Source of the DNA: Glebionis coronaria
Taxonomy: Eukaryota > Streptophyta > Magnoliopsida > Asterales > Asteraceae
Assembly: GCA_025667525.1 (NCBI GenBank)
Contig: CM046882.1
Coordinates: 526,840,618-526,904,617, forward strand
Length of the DNA: 64,000 nt
Reading direction: 5' to 3'
Positions within the stretch are counted from its first letter, which is position 1. Each line of letters begins with the position of its first letter. The notes below the pieces were generated by a model that made no database searches, was not told where the DNA came from, and worked only from the letters and a program-made list of their open reading frames with translations. The position numbers and the translations under genes are program-made. This document shows, piece by piece, positions 11,365 through 23,153 of the stretch.

Positions 11365-12515
11365 CCGTATATGACAATCATTTTCCTCAAAATACACCGG
11401 GTTTTCCTCAGTACCCGTATTGCAATATTTGTGGGGGCCCTCACGATGCTTCTTCTTGTCAACCGATGAATATCTTTGAGCCAATTCCGTGCTATGATTC
11501 CGGTTTATATAAATTTGAGCCCCCACATCACACCCTCAATCATCAATCCTCTTAGGGAATTAGTCTTGACCAACAACTCACTACTTTGAATGACATTCTA
11601 GAAAGTTTAGCTCAAATCCGAGCTGACTTACATCAGGAAAGGCAACCTTTGCTTGATGGTGAAAAAATTTTGAAATCCACCTAGACCTTTTTGAGCCAAT
11701 TTGGTCGTTTTCCCTTCTTTTCTACACCAAAATATTTACTTACATCGTGGGATAGAATGGGTTTAATTTAACATACTCGGGGAGATGATCAACAAAAATT
11801 GATTCATGAGCTTCTTAAAGATGTGGAGGTTATCAAGGAGGAGTTAGTCGACTATATCGCTCCTAACTGGAATGGTCCACTCTATTATGATGATGATGAC
11901 GAGGATGATATCTACAATCTCAACCCATCTTCTGAGATTACTACTCCTACTCTTGATATCCCTAATACGTCTAAGGACTGTGATACATCGAGTGAGATTA
12001 GTGATTTTCGTCTTGATAAATTCGTTGATGAGGTTTGTGATGTGTTAACTTTTGAGGAGCTTACGGAAGAGATCGCTCTTAATGATGAAGATTCTTCTCC
12101 ATGCTATGAGAATTTCACTTTTGAAAGTTCTCCTTCTCCTCCGGGCGATGAAGGCGATGTTGATTTGTTCTCTCCGACTTATGAGAAGTTCACCCCTGAA
12201 CTTGGTCTTGTAGATGAGGTGGAAGACGTTATTCTTCGTGACAAATTACTAAAATTTCATCTTCTGATTGCTAAAATTGAAGCGTTGAATTCTCCTCCTA
12301 TTAAAGAATCTTTACCTCAGTCTATTACACCCGTTGAGTATAATGACCCATTGCTGGAAGAAATCGACATTCACTTAATACCTCCAGGTATTGATGATGA
12401 TGACACGGAGGGGGATATTATTTTTAATAATTTGCTGCAGGAAGGTATTGTCCTATGTCCCCCTCCCGAGCACCTTTCATCCACTCCTTTAGAGACCATT
12501 ACGGAGGATGAGTGA
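11365..12515 (+). pseudogene. Gag-like ORF of element B, remainder, with a second zinc knuckle and acidic region
   Basis: This is in frame with the fragment at 6475-6646. A second knuckle, CNICGGPHDASSC (C-X2-C-X3-H-X4-C), has the CGGPH form I associate with gypsy gag proteins of Asteraceae. In-frame stops lie at 11553-11555, after the residues KST, and after GLI, before a clean stretch of 238 codons (11799-12515). That last part is strongly acidic, with a DDDDEDD run near its start and FEELTEEIALNDEDSS farther on. It contains no enzymatic motif. I recall similar acidic 'hypothetical' ORFs from non-autonomous gypsy elements in Asteraceae annotations; the stops suggest decay. Confidence 0.6.
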
Positions 12516-14831
12516 TTTGACACGGGAGGTGCCGTTGATTATTTTATGATTGATAACCTTACACTTTGCCGCTTTCTGAGCATCAATTGTCTTTGGGGGA
12601 TGACAATCTGCTTACTTTACCCACCCCACCTCCCATGGATCATGATTTCACATAATTTTCGTATGTTGAAAGGACTTTTCTACCCTTCAAAACTTATCCT
12701 CCAGCCTCCCCTGTTGTATTTTCCTCCGGGAACGAGGACAAGGTCTTTGATCCCGGTATTACATTTGAGGTTTCCCCATGGACCATTTAATTCGGGGACG
12801 AGTCAGGCTCGCGACTCGGTTAACAAAAACAAGCGCTTCTCGGGAGGCAACCCGATTATCTATCTATCTTTATCTGTTTATATAATAAGTGTAGGGGGAG
12901 ACCCTTGTATGTTTTTGTTGTCTTCTTTCTTATCATGTGCAGGGATTCGAGCTTTCAAAGATCCATTCTTGATGACTTTTGACGACCCGTGATTCCGTGT
13001 ACCCGTCTTCCCTGTTCTATCCTATGCTCTTTTGATTCTCTATTTTGTATTTATTCAATATTAAAATAGGAATCACTTTAGTTTTCCTTTCCTTAGCAAG
13101 ATTTAAACAAAGTGCACAATGTCCTAAGTGTAGGGGAGTTTACTCTCACATGCTTAAACATTGAAGACAATGTTTATATTAAGTGTAGGGGGACTTCTAT
13201 CGAAGTTAATTGGTCTTTTCCTTGCATTTGTCCTCATTTTAACCGGAAAATTGATTTTTCGATATTTTTCAAAATTTTTGATCTATTTTGGCCTAGTAGT
13301 TTTTCCTTTGTTATTGTTATTTACTTTCTTTGCTAGAATAATTTTTTAATAAAGTGGTTTTAATTTTTCAAAGTCGTGAATATTTTGACTCAACCCGAGT
13401 TTACTTATCTAAGTTTACTCTAGCTAGTATCCTTAACGTGTTTAAGTCAAGTTTTGCTAGGCTTTTATATAGGGAGCTTTAAAACGCGAAAGTCTTAACT
13501 CTCACGGGTTAAGAACAAGAACTTTTGCAAGTTCCTATAATTGATCCTAGATAGTCGTTTATCAAGGGAACTTTAAAACGAAAATTCTAAACTTGAAAGA
13601 GTCTAAGAAGATGCGAGATCCTATAGGCGACTCGAAAACCCAAAACTTTGATTTAATTGGCTAAGCATCCACGAGTCTCATTCCTTGAGATTTTAAACTG
13701 CGGAGGACGAGAGATGATAGAGTCAATTATAAGTTTGGTATTCTTTCGTGAATTTATGTGAGTTGATTATAAGCCTATTCTCCCATCGCTTGTTAATAAA
13801 TATATCTGCAACAAATAAGGTTGTACGATTTGAAAAGTCACTTAGCTTCTAGCCCAAGATCGTTTAAAAGTTGCTCGGTATTAATTAGATTTCATAGCCA
13901 AGGCATAACTTATTGAAATGGATGCGAAGATTGGCGAGTCCAAAAAGGTCCTAAAAAGACATGAGGGCTACATTTTGTTGCTAAAGATCCAAAAGTGATG
14001 TGAAGAATCATTTATCAAAAAATCAATATGAAGGATAGAGACACACGACGAAAAGCAAATACTCCCCTAAAGATCATGGAGAAATCTATCCGAAAAGACC
14101 CTAGCAAGGTATGAGGATAAATAGATCCAAGTCCTAAAAGGAGGCGGATCGTTGTATATCAAAGTCCAAAATAAAGATTGCAGAAAAATGAAGAAGTCGT
14201 GGTCCAAAGATGAAGAATCTCTCAAAACTTCAAGTGAGGAAATTCCTATTATGAAGAGAAGATCATAATATCAAGAACGTCTCTCAAAGATTTGAAGTAT
14301 GAAGTCGCTGCCAAATATCGGTCCGAGAAAGGTCTCAAATCGTGAAGGGAGTTATGCCAAGATATGAACTTTATGAGGTCCTGAGAAGCAGTTTTAAAAG
14401 ATTTTGTCCTTTAGCTAGCTATTGCTTAAATCGTCCCACTTTATTTTCAGCCTAAATAACTATCAAAATAAGTCAACAATGCATTCTCGTGATCATTCAA
14501 GACAATAATAAAATATAAGAGATACATCTAGGAATAAGGGATTCTAAGTGAATAATTGGGCCACATGAATTTGTGTTAGTTTGCTAACTTATAATAACAA
14601 TGATCTCGTTTTTAAGCTTGGTATGGGGAACGTGAAACTTGAGGGTGATAATCATTCATGACATTCCAAAACCCTAAGGTAAGTTTTTGATCTTTTTACT
14701 TGTTTTCTTCCTTTAAATATTTTGTCTCTTTAATAAAGGCCAATATGGATTGATTGTGATGGAAAATGTAACACTTGCTTTGTAATTAATGCATTGCATG
14801 AGGGCATTACAATGGTCAAGTGTAGGGGATT
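12516..14831 (+). other. Non-coding 3' region of element B
   Basis: About 12650-12800 still resembles the C-terminal extension of the family's ORF (a stretch encoding SSGNEDKVFDPGI in one frame). Beyond this lies AT-rich sequence with the block AAGTGTAGGGGGA repeated (about 12886, 13128, 13180), reminiscent of polypurine tracts. The last bases before the right LTR are GTGTAGGGGATT. No other gene was seen. Confidence 0.6.
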
Positions 14832-16667
14832 TGATAGGTGTGAAAACACCCATCCTTTTACCACTTAATTATAATAATAACCAAGCCGAAACGTGTATTT
14901 TATGTCGTAAATGTCGGAATTATGTGTGGTTTGTGTTTTTATTGTGTTTTAGGACCAAAAGATGAAAAGGGAAGAAAACATGGGCTTTCACGGGCTTTTA
15001 TCGAAGAAAACTAGAAAAGACGAAGTCAAAAGATCAAGAGTGCAAAAACAACGGAAGTCCAAGGCCTATTCTGAAGATTTATCAAACAAAAAGTCTAAAG
15101 ACGGAAGTTTAATAAAGTCGAAGAACTCAAGTCTAATTATTGAAGAAATTATAAGACAAGTTAAATTTATATCGACAAATCCCGAGACGGCGTCGATAAA
15201 GACAACGAATTAAAAGACGAGAACGAGAAAGAGAAAGAAAGAAGGAAGCAACACATGCACTCCTCACTTCCTATATATACCCTCCTAATGACACATTAGG
15301 AGGGTGTTAGTCATTTAGGAGTAGTTAGTTTAGTTTTAGGAGTAGTGTAGTTTAATTTTCTCTCTCTAGTTTTTTCACTTTCTCTCTCTAGTTTTTCTTT
15401 CAAGTTTTAATCTTTAATCTTTAATCTTGTACTTTTGAATCTTTAATCTTAATCTTATTTCAAGCTTTTTACAATCTTTCTCATTCTACCTTTCTTAATT
15501 GATGTTCATCTTTAATCCGAAATTTTTATGCTTTTTGTTTAATTTTGATGTTTGATTTATTAAAAAAAGTTCATCTTTTTGTTTCCATCTAGGCTTGTAT
15601 ACGATTTAAGCTATAAGCTTGACATACTTATTGGCTTAATTCGTATCTAGCTTATTTGTTTTTAAGTTTTCCTAAAAGTTTATCTTTTTAAAGTTTATTT
15701 TATAAAGTTATTTATTTTGTGTCTTGAAAGTTTTTAAATTTGTGCTTATTTTATTCGTCTTATTATTGTTTTGGTTTAGTTTTTGGTATTTGCTTATTCT
15801 CTAAGTGCTTATTTGATTCTGCTTATTTACTTATTTGATTCCATCGTAACTTTCTTAAGAGTTTACCCAGTACGATCGAGTAAGTGTGATCGCATAATCC
15901 CCTAGGGTTTCTACTTGCGATCCATTACTGCGATCGATAGTACGATCGTTCAGTACAATCACACTCCTTAATCCACACCACTATCACTTGTTGCGATCGT
16001 GGGTAAGATTATAGAGTGTGATCCAGGGTACGATCGGCCATTGCGATCCAAGCCACGTTCATTGGCTACGATCGTGGGTACGATCTGGTAGTACGATCAA
16101 AGAGTACGATCGTGCTGCGATCCACTTGTTGCGATCGTGGTTACGATCCAATCTTAAGCATCTTGGCTGCGATCGCTCGTTGCGATCTGGGTCACGATCG
16201 AGAGTACGATCCAGGGTACGATCGTGAGTTACGATCGTGACTGCGATCTAACTTTTGTCTTTGTTTTTATCTAATTTTTCCAAGCTTACTTTTCATTACG
16301 TTTTAAGTTTTCAAATTTTTCTAGCAATTTTTAGTTTAATTTTTAAAAGCTTTTATTTTTATTTAATTGTCAATTTTACTTTCATTTTAATTAACTTGTC
16401 AATTTACTTTTCGTCGCGCTTTAATTTTACATCATTTAATTTCTCGTCATTTAATTTTAAAGTCTTAATTTTGCACCATTTACGTTTTGATTAGTTTTAG
16501 CTTTAATTTCTCGTCATTTACTTTTAAGTCTTGCACATTTACTTTACTACAACGACCAATTTATTGTTTCCACCAAAAGACGACTGAGTCGCACGTTATT
16601 CCCTTAATCAATTCGAAGAGACTTGGAACAACGATAATTTTTATACTGGGCAAAAACCTAGTTATTA
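14832..16667 (+). repeat. 3' LTR of element B
   Basis: 1836 bp, collinear with 4371-6207, including the TATA-palindrome (15271-15305) and the GATCG array (about 15870-16250). Ends CTAGTTATTA, followed by the CTCAT duplication (16668-16672). Confidence 0.92.
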
Positions 16668-17100
16668 CTCATGCCCGAGAAAACTTAATTTCTCGTTGTG
16701 AGGATAATTTTATCATTAGTGATAAACTTTCCTTTCTTTGATGAACGAGTTACAGTCTGTGATGTGACTATAAGTCCTTTGTGCATGAGCTTAAAAACTT
16801 CGAAGGTTTTTAATTTTAGCTCATGCCCGAGAAAACTTAATTTCTCGTTGTGAGGATAAGTTTATCATTGGCGATAAACTTTCCTTTCTTTGATGAACGA
16901 GGTAGAGTCTGTAATGTGACTATAAGTCCTTCGTGCAATCGCTTAAAAACTTCGAATGTTTTTAATTTTAGCTCATGCCCAAAAAAAATTAATTTCTCGT
17001 TGTGAGGATAAGTTTATCATTGGCAATAAACTTTCCTTTCTTTGATGAACGAGTTATAGTCTGTAATATGACTATAAGTCCTTTTGATAAGCTTAACCAT
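16668..17100 (-). repeat. Continuation of the element A hairpin array
   Basis: Three further units of about 155 bp carry the same GAGCTTAAAA, CGAGAAA/TTTCTCG and GTTTATC/GATAAAC inverted repeats. They join the array that stops at 4365 once element B is removed. Confidence 0.8.
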
Positions 17101-17139
17101 GAATCCCCTGAGACACTTGTTTCTCCGATATCTGCTTCT

Positions 17140-18411
17140 TCAGCAACCAAACTGTAATGTGACTATAAGTCCTTTTGATAAGCATACAATGATTGGACCG
17201 CTTCGTTCTTTTGGAAAATCAACTTTGGTACCTACATTCTCATTAGGAATTTGCATGCTTTGATATGGGTTAGCGATATCTATCTTAGAAGCAAGTGGGG
17301 GTTCACAGTTGTCTTTTCTTGTGCCAGAGGTGACCTGAGTGGATGATTCACTTGTCTTAGTTTGCAAACGTTTCCGTTTATAGAAAACCTTAAGTTCAGG
17401 CTTAAGTGATGTGTCATCCTCTTCAATTTCATCCCTAGTAGTCTTAGTAGAATCGGAGACTATCCTAGTTAAAGGGCACTCGTTTCCTACAAGAGTCAAA
17501 GTTCTACCAGTGGGGCGCCAAACTTTACCCACGGGTTTGATTTTAGCTATCCAATGGGTTTTAAGTCTAGCACGGGAGTTCACCTCATCAAGTTATTTCT
17601 TGACACAAGAATCATGATTTGCAGTAAAGACACATTTTCTACATGTTTTACAAGTAGCATATTTAATGTCCGAGTAAGATCTAGAATCCCTAGATGATTG
17701 ATTGATGCTCCTAGGATTGGACATGCTACGGTTAGTAGTGTTAGGTAAACTAGAAGGCATCTGACTAGGTTTGAAATTCCTATCTCTTATTTGTGTCTTA
17801 TGCTTAGCTTCCCTTAGACCAAATGTATGGCGAACGTCATTTGAACTAGTTCGAGACGTGTTCTTTAGACTATGTCTAGGGAGACTAGAGGCAATCATGT
17901 GATTAGTTCTTGCAAAAGCTGTTTTAGTCACACTAGGCCTAGATGGTGGAGTGACTGTTCTAGAAATATGAGCCATATCAACTTGGGAGGCAAACCGCGG
18001 TCTCGAGGATTGTGGTCGCTCAGATCTAAATGCAGTCGGTTGTCTAACGAGCTGATTTGTAGGCGGTTTCCCCAAGATTGATGGTTTTTCAAGCTTAGTG
18101 TCCACACTAGTTCCTTTAGTTTTCCTCAAATCGTTTTTCAACGCAGCTATAACAAAGACCTTTTCCTGTACTTGAGCCTTTAAGGTCTCATTTTCTTTGA
18201 TCAATTCATCTTGGTATGCCAACTTAGATTCAAGCAACTTGATTTGTTTCAAAAGATTATCCTTTTCAGCTTTAGAATCTAAAACTTTTTGATCCAATTT
18301 TCTTTCAAGAACAACGTTTGACTTTTCAAGTTTTTCAAAATAAGTTTCAAATTTCTCCGTTTTCTTTGAAAATTCAATTTTGGCATCCTCAAGCTCTTTG
18401 GATTGCTGAGC
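17140..18411 (-). pseudogene. Gag-linker-like ORF of element A, C-terminal half (split by element D)
   Basis: Two overlapping minus-strand frames (18297-17593 and 17583-17140) correspond to residues from about 307 to beyond the end of the intact 664-residue protein of element D, with roughly 80-85% identity by eye. Visible parts are the coiled-coil start, the block GTSVDTKLEKPSILGKPP, an Arg/Ser-rich stretch, the cysteine-histidine motif CKTCRKCVFTANHDSC, and VWRPTGRTLTLVGNECPLTR. A stop separates the two frames near 17590. It is useful for comparison: where D ends with TAG (23151-23153), this copy has CAG (17337-17335) and reads on. Confidence 0.75.
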
Positions 18412-18416
18412 TAAAA
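18412..18416. repeat. Left target duplication of element D (TAAAA)
   Basis: An identical TAAAA follows the right LTR of D at 26319-26323. Confidence 0.95.
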
Positions 18417-18698
18417 TGTTGGAAATATGTTTTTACGTATTTAGAAAGGATCGGTCACTCCACTGATATTGGGCTCGTGATCCACTATAGCCCATATAGC
18501 CCACATGTAGGGTGGGCTATATAAACCCCCCTCCTAGCATGTTAGGAGGGGTTGAACACTTTTCATTTACTACATTCCATCTTTCTTTCATCTCTCTCCT
18601 TTCTCTCTCTACCTTTCTCTCTCTAAGTTCCTCATTTTCCATCCATTCAATAGATTAATCCATACAATGCTTAATCCTTAGAAAAACACGATCCTACA
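18417..18698 (+). repeat. 5' LTR of element D
   Basis: 282 bp, TGTTGGAAATATG...CGATCCTACA. TATATAAA at 18518-18525 is followed two bases later by the palindrome CCCCTCCTA (18528-18536) / TAGGAGGGG (18543-18551). Confidence 0.95.
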
Positions 18699-18700
18699 AT

Positions 18701-18711
18701 TGGTATCAGAG
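18701..18711 (+). other. Primer-binding site of element D
   Basis: TGGTATCAGAG begins two bases after the LTR; it matches the initiator tRNA-Met end used by copia elements. Confidence 0.92.
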
Positions 18712-20240
18712 ACTGGGTTGATTCTTCGGATTTGAGCGTTTTTATCGATTGTTTTGGTGGTAAAGTTTCCTTCTTTCATTTTTTTTTCTTTCTTTTTCTA
18801 TTTTTTTAAGCTTACGTTCTTCTACTTTTCTCTATTTTCAAAATTTCTATCCATTTTTTTAACACTAATTCTTATCAAATCTTCATCTATTTTTATCAAT
18901 TTTTTATAAAAAGTTTTTGTTTTGTCTATTATTGAATTTTGTCACGTTTCTATTTTGTCCTTTTTATACAAATTTTTTATTTAGTTTTATCACCTTTTGT
19001 TTCAATCTGTATTTGTCTATGTATCTGTCTGAAAAGGGTATAACATTCCGATGCATAATTTTTTCATATTCCGATAGAAAGTCGCCATATTCCGATCGTA
19101 ACGTCACCAGGTTTGTACATCGATCGCAATAACCCGAGGGTTCTACTTTGCGATCAACTTTTTCAGATTCCCTTATTCCGACGTGTATTCCGATCGTACT
19201 TTGCGATCGTGATTGCGACGGGTTTAAGGTAAAGTGAGTCGAAACTCTGCCAAATTTTTATACATTCCGATGGTTTATTGTTGAGATTGCGATGGCATTG
19301 TAAAAAAATCTTTGAACATTCTGATAGAAGTGATTTAGCCATTACGATGGAAAATTTTTAACTGTTATTGCGATGGAATGAAGATATTGCGATAGAAAAT
19401 TTGCATATTACGATGGGAGTTTGTTAACATTGCGATGGAAAAGTTTTTCAATCTTGCGATGACTTTTTCTTACGATTTGACCAAGTTTTGACTCGATGAA
19501 TCAGACCCCAAACGAACACACAAGTTTTGACCATACTCAAACTCAACCAGACTCGAACTTATCAGACCCACACAAAAGACTCGCCTCATTGTCTCTCAAC
19601 CTCAACAGCCCACAGCCGACTCAAGACTCATAACCCAAAGACCAAAAACTTGACTCGACCTTAAACTCAAACCATCACTCAAAACTGTCTCGAACACAAA
19701 ACTCCCTCACCCTAAACTCTCGACTCTCAAACGAAGACCAACAAGACCCTCACAACAATACCCTCGTCTCATCACGACTCGGACACCCTCTCTCGTACAC
19801 CCTCTCTCGAATACCCACACCCTCGAACACAAACAAAACAATCATTTTGCTCAAACTAATCGTAGACTCGTATCAAGACACTCAACACAACAACACTCGA
19901 CTCGACCCTCATAACTCCCCAAACCCACGACAACCTCTCTAGACTTACACCACACAGACCCTCGACTCCGACACAAACCCACCCTCGTCACGTACACACC
20001 CCTCACACACTCGAACCCATCACACCCTCGACTAAACAGACTTATTGCCCTCGACCCAAACAAACCTTAAACCATCGACTCACCCTTCACCAGACTCAAA
20101 CAAAAACATTTTTTTTCAAGACTCAAATCCAAATTTTTTTCTCAAATCCAAATCCTTTGACTCGACTGTTACAACACACGACACAAACCCAAGACCTCAG
20201 TCAAATTAAAACCATCATTGATCGAAGACCCTTAACGAAA
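18712..20240 (+). other. Leader of element D with GATCG anchor and short-motif arrays
   Basis: No gene. The anchor motif (about 19122-19155) matches that in the gypsy LTR of B and in A's leader. It is followed to about 19470 by repeats of ATTGCGATGGAA-type motifs. From 19500 to 20200 an irregular ACTCGA/CTCGAC-rich stretch is shared in degraded form with A's leader (28300-28550, reverse). Confidence 0.7.
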
Positions 20241-20254
20241 ATAAAGAGAATTAA

Positions 20255-20620
20255 TCTATATTCACCTACCTGATACCTATTCATGAATAGATCTTGAAGC
20301 CGCTCCCATGTCGTTATAAAGAAGAGCAAGCGTGATTACTCCTGTTATTAGTGATTTGTGGCTTTTGTGAATCAATAGATTATTTGTGGATCTAGATTGA
20401 GTGTGTGTTTGATTAGTTTGAGGAGAGAGACGGTGAGAATACTTTTGGTGGGAGAGAGAAGAACTCAGACGAAGGAAACAAGAAGAGTGAATTGGGTTTT
20501 GTGAGTTAGTCAAATGAGAAAGAGTAAATAGTGGTCAAGGCGGAGGTTTCTATGATATGTGTGGGTATCTGTGGTGAAGCCACGTGTCTGGTGAATTCTA
20601 CACTGGTGATTTGTGTTGTT
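20255..20620 (-). other. Antisense gene-start-like module in the leader of element D
   Basis: Read on the minus strand, this has a CACGTG G-box (20580-20585), a pyrimidine-rich UTR-like stretch, an ATG at 20309-20307 and a donor-like GGTAGGTG about 40 bases later. Element A has a counterpart on its own antisense strand (27700-28025, plus), where ATG at 27979 is followed by AGATCTCACAATGAGGTATC and GGGTAAGG. Conservation of ATG, AGATCT and the donor-like end in two diverged copies suggests a captured host gene start. The ORF itself is only a few codons long in D before a TAG. Confidence 0.4.
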
Positions 20621-20640
20621 TTTGGTCAATAGCCACGTCT

Positions 20641-21158
20641 TACAATTCTTTTTCTTTATAAACAGATTTATACACGTTTAAAAATTTTTTATTTTCTTTT
20701 TCTTTAGATTAGTTTTCTATTATTTTCCGTTTTTATAGTACCGTTTTATAGTCACTATTTTAGAAAGATTTTAATTTTTTTCTATAGTTTTTTTTACTTA
20801 TTGCTATTTTAGTATTATTATAGATTTGGTTGTGGGAGGTATTATTGGGTTGAGGCGGGTATTTCGAGAGAACCAAAGTGGTAACATATTTGACGGGTTA
20901 AAAGTTTTTGTGGCCGGATTTGAAGACAAAGTGACGTGACTACGTGACAAAGTGACAAGGTTATTTTGCCGACGGATTTTTTGATCGGGTATTTGTAAGT
21001 GAAGATGGATTTTATCATCAATCGAGGATTTTTCAGATTTATTTACGGATCGTTTCATTGGTTTTGTCATATTCCGTGACTTTCTGTTTCTAAGTTTATT
21101 CACGAATTGTTTAATTCCGATAACAACCACATCCATAATTACCTTTCATCGACATTCA
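20641..21158 (+). other. Remaining leader of element D
   Basis: AT-rich sequence leading up to the ORF. Nothing else was recognised; the minus-strand open frame at 20804-21136 has no counterpart that I know. Confidence 0.5.
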
Positions 21159-23153
21159 ATGGAATCGTCGAATTCGACAGTTCAAGAGGAAGAATTGCAA
21201 CACATGGAATTTAACGAGATTAAATTGCGTCAAAAAACATTGGAAATCTTTCACGAGCTCAAGACACATCTTGCAGTTCTTTATCCGCACAACATGACTG
21301 AACTTCCAGCCACGGTTCAAATATTCTTTGGCAAAGTGGATAATTTTAAAGAGAAGATTTTCAATAATTTGGATGAGTTACTGTTGCAATTTGAAAGAGA
21401 GATTCTTCATGAGGCTAACGCGAAGTTATGTCTAGAAATTATTCGCACACAGTTTAAGGACTTATTTGCCTCAACAATGGTACCTCCTTTTGATTATTCG
21501 ACTCCAATCCTTCACCAGCTTTTCAACGCGCATACGGGTTGTCAGACTGAAACTTTTAGAAGTGGTTTACTCAATCACATCGATATACTTGAGAAGTGTA
21601 TTGAGGCCAGGTTCGTTAATTACAACGAGATACGGTTGAAAAAGGGTCAGATTCAAAGAATCAAGGGGTCGTCTAAGTCATTGAATGCAGCAATACCTCA
21701 TAAACATGAGAGAGAGACATGCTTCAAGTTGTCGTCAAAAGATGATTACATCTGCCCCGAGCAAGAAATAGGTGCCAGTCTGGTCTTCAAGGTAAGCAAT
21801 GGCAAGGAAACAGGAGGAACGCATGAAACAAGCAGCAAGTCACAAGCACCAACTGTTCAGGTGCCAAGTTTCAACAATATACAGCATGTTGAGCTTTCTG
21901 AACCTAATTATGACAAACATGGGATGGAAAAGAGTGATAGCGATACCACTTTTGATTCATCCGATGTGAGTCATAATGGGGGAGAAAGTGTTCAAAATGC
22001 TAAACATCATGATAAGTGTCTTATGACTGCTTCTTTAAATAATTATGATTCTAGGATTAAAGAGCTTGAAACGATTTTAGCTCAGCAATCCAAAGAGCTT
22101 GAGGATGCCAAAATTGAATTTTCAAAGAAAACGGAAAAATTTGAAACGTATTTTGAAAAACTTGAAAAGTCAAACGTTGTTCTTGAACGAAAATTGGATC
22201 AAACTGTTCTAGATTCTAAAGCTGAAAAGGATAATCTTTTGAAACAAATTAAGTTGCTTGAATCTAAGTTGGCATCTCAAGATGAATTGCTCAAAGAGAA
22301 TAGGACTTTAAGGGCTCAAGTACATGAAAAGGTCTTTGCTATAGCTGCGTTGAAAAACGAATTGAGGAAAACCAAAGGAACTAGTGTGGACACTAAGCTT
22401 GAAAAACCATCAATCTTGGGGAAACCGCCTACAAATCAGTTCGTTAGACAACCGACTGGATTTAGATCCGAGCGACCACAATCCTCGAGACCGTGGTTTG
22501 CCTCCCAAGTTGATTTGGTTCATCTTTCTAGACCAGTCACTCCTGCAACTAGGCCCAATGTGACCAAAACAGCTTTAGCAAGACCTAATCACATGATTGC
22601 CTCTAGTTTCTCTAAAAATACCAAGACCACGTCTAGAACTAGTTCAAATGACGTTCATCATAAATCTGGTCTGAGGGAAGTTAAGCAAAAGACACAAGTA
22701 AGAGATAGGAATTTCAAACCTAGACAGATGCCTTCTAGATTACCCAACACTGCTAACAGTAGCATGTCAAATCCTAGGAGAATCAATCAATCGTCCAGGA
22801 ATTCTAGATCTTACTCGGACATTAAATATGCTACTTGTAAAACATGTAGAAAATGTGTCTTTACGGCAAATCATGATTCTTGTATCAAGAAATTACTTAA
22901 TGAGGTGAACTCCCGTGCTAGACTTAAATCCCATTGGATAGCTAAAATCAAACCCATCGGTAAAGTTTGGCGTCCCACTGGTAGAACTTTCACTCTTGTA
23001 GGAAACGAGTGCCCTTTAACTAGGATAGTCTCCGATTCTACTAAGACTACTAGGGAGGAAATTGAAAAGGAGGATACATCACTTAGGCCTGAACTTAAGG
23101 TTTTCTATAAAAGGAAACGTTTACCAGCTAAGACAAGTGAATCATCTTCTTAG
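21159..23153 (+). CDS. Gag-linker-like protein of element D (664 aa)
   Basis: Intact ORF. Residues 1-170 are an alpha-helical-looking N-terminus that I do not recognise and that is not the [12 protein letters not shown] gag of element E. Residues 210-290 are polar. Residues about 298-405 are a heptad-rich coiled coil. Then come GTSVDTKLEKPSILGKPP (408-424), a basic Ser/Arg/Thr-rich region to 555, a cysteine-histidine motif with C560, C563, C566, H572 and C575, and VWRPTGRTFTLVGNECPLTR (603-622). The last two blocks are, as I recall, the linker between gag and protease in Asteraceae copia elements, and element E has the same WRPTGRTFTL block. The ORF stops at TAG exactly where sister A has CAG, so the ancestral protein was longer (similarity continues to about 23350). 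A structural or packaging role is inferred; no enzyme is present. Confidence 0.8.
   Translation: MESSNSTVQEEELQHMEFNEIKLRQKTLEIFHELKTHLAVLYPHNMTELPATVQIFFGKVDNFKEKIFNNLDELLLQFEREILHEANAKLCLEIIRTQFKDLFASTMVPPFDYSTPILHQLFNAHTGCQTETFRSGLLNHIDILEKCIEARFVNYNEIRLKKGQIQRIKGSSKSLNAAIPHKHERETCFKLSSKDDYICPEQEIGASLVFKVSNGKETGGTHETSSKSQAPTVQVPSFNNIQHVELSEPNYDKHGMEKSDSDTTFDSSDVSHNGGESVQNAKHHDKCLMTASLNNYDSRIKELETILAQQSKELEDAKIEFSKKTEKFETYFEKLEKSNVVLERKLDQTVLDSKAEKDNLLKQIKLLESKLASQDELLKENRTLRAQVHEKVFAIAALKNELRKTKGTSVDTKLEKPSILGKPPTNQFVRQPTGFRSERPQSSRPWFASQVDLVHLSRPVTPATRPNVTKTALARPNHMIASSFSKNTKTTSRTSSNDVHHKSGLREVKQKTQVRDRNFKPRQMPSRLPNTANSSMSNPRRINQSSRNSRSYSDIKYATCKTCRKCVFTANHDSCIKKLLNEVNSRARLKSHWIAKIKPIGKVWRPTGRTFTLVGNECPLTRIVSDSTKTTREEIEKEDTSLRPELKVFYKRKRLPAKTSESSS

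Larger units (their letters stand above)
4371..16667 (+). mobile_element. Element B: non-autonomous Ty3/gypsy-type LTR retrotransposon
   Basis: Two LTRs of about 1.84 kb start TGATAGGTGTG and end CTAGTTATTA. Two bases inside the left LTR is TGGCGCCGCTGCCGG (from 6210), close to the primer-binding site of plant Athila/Tat gypsy elements. A GTGTAGGGGA purine tract (about 14820-14829) precedes the right LTR. The interior holds a decayed cysteine-rich, acidic gag-like ORF interrupted by element C, and a long non-coding tail. I see no protease, RT, RNase H or integrase motif. It inserted into the hairpin array of element A with a CTCAT duplication. The LTR copies differ by roughly a few percent, more than the LTRs of C, which is consistent with C being the later arrival. 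Confidence 0.9.
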
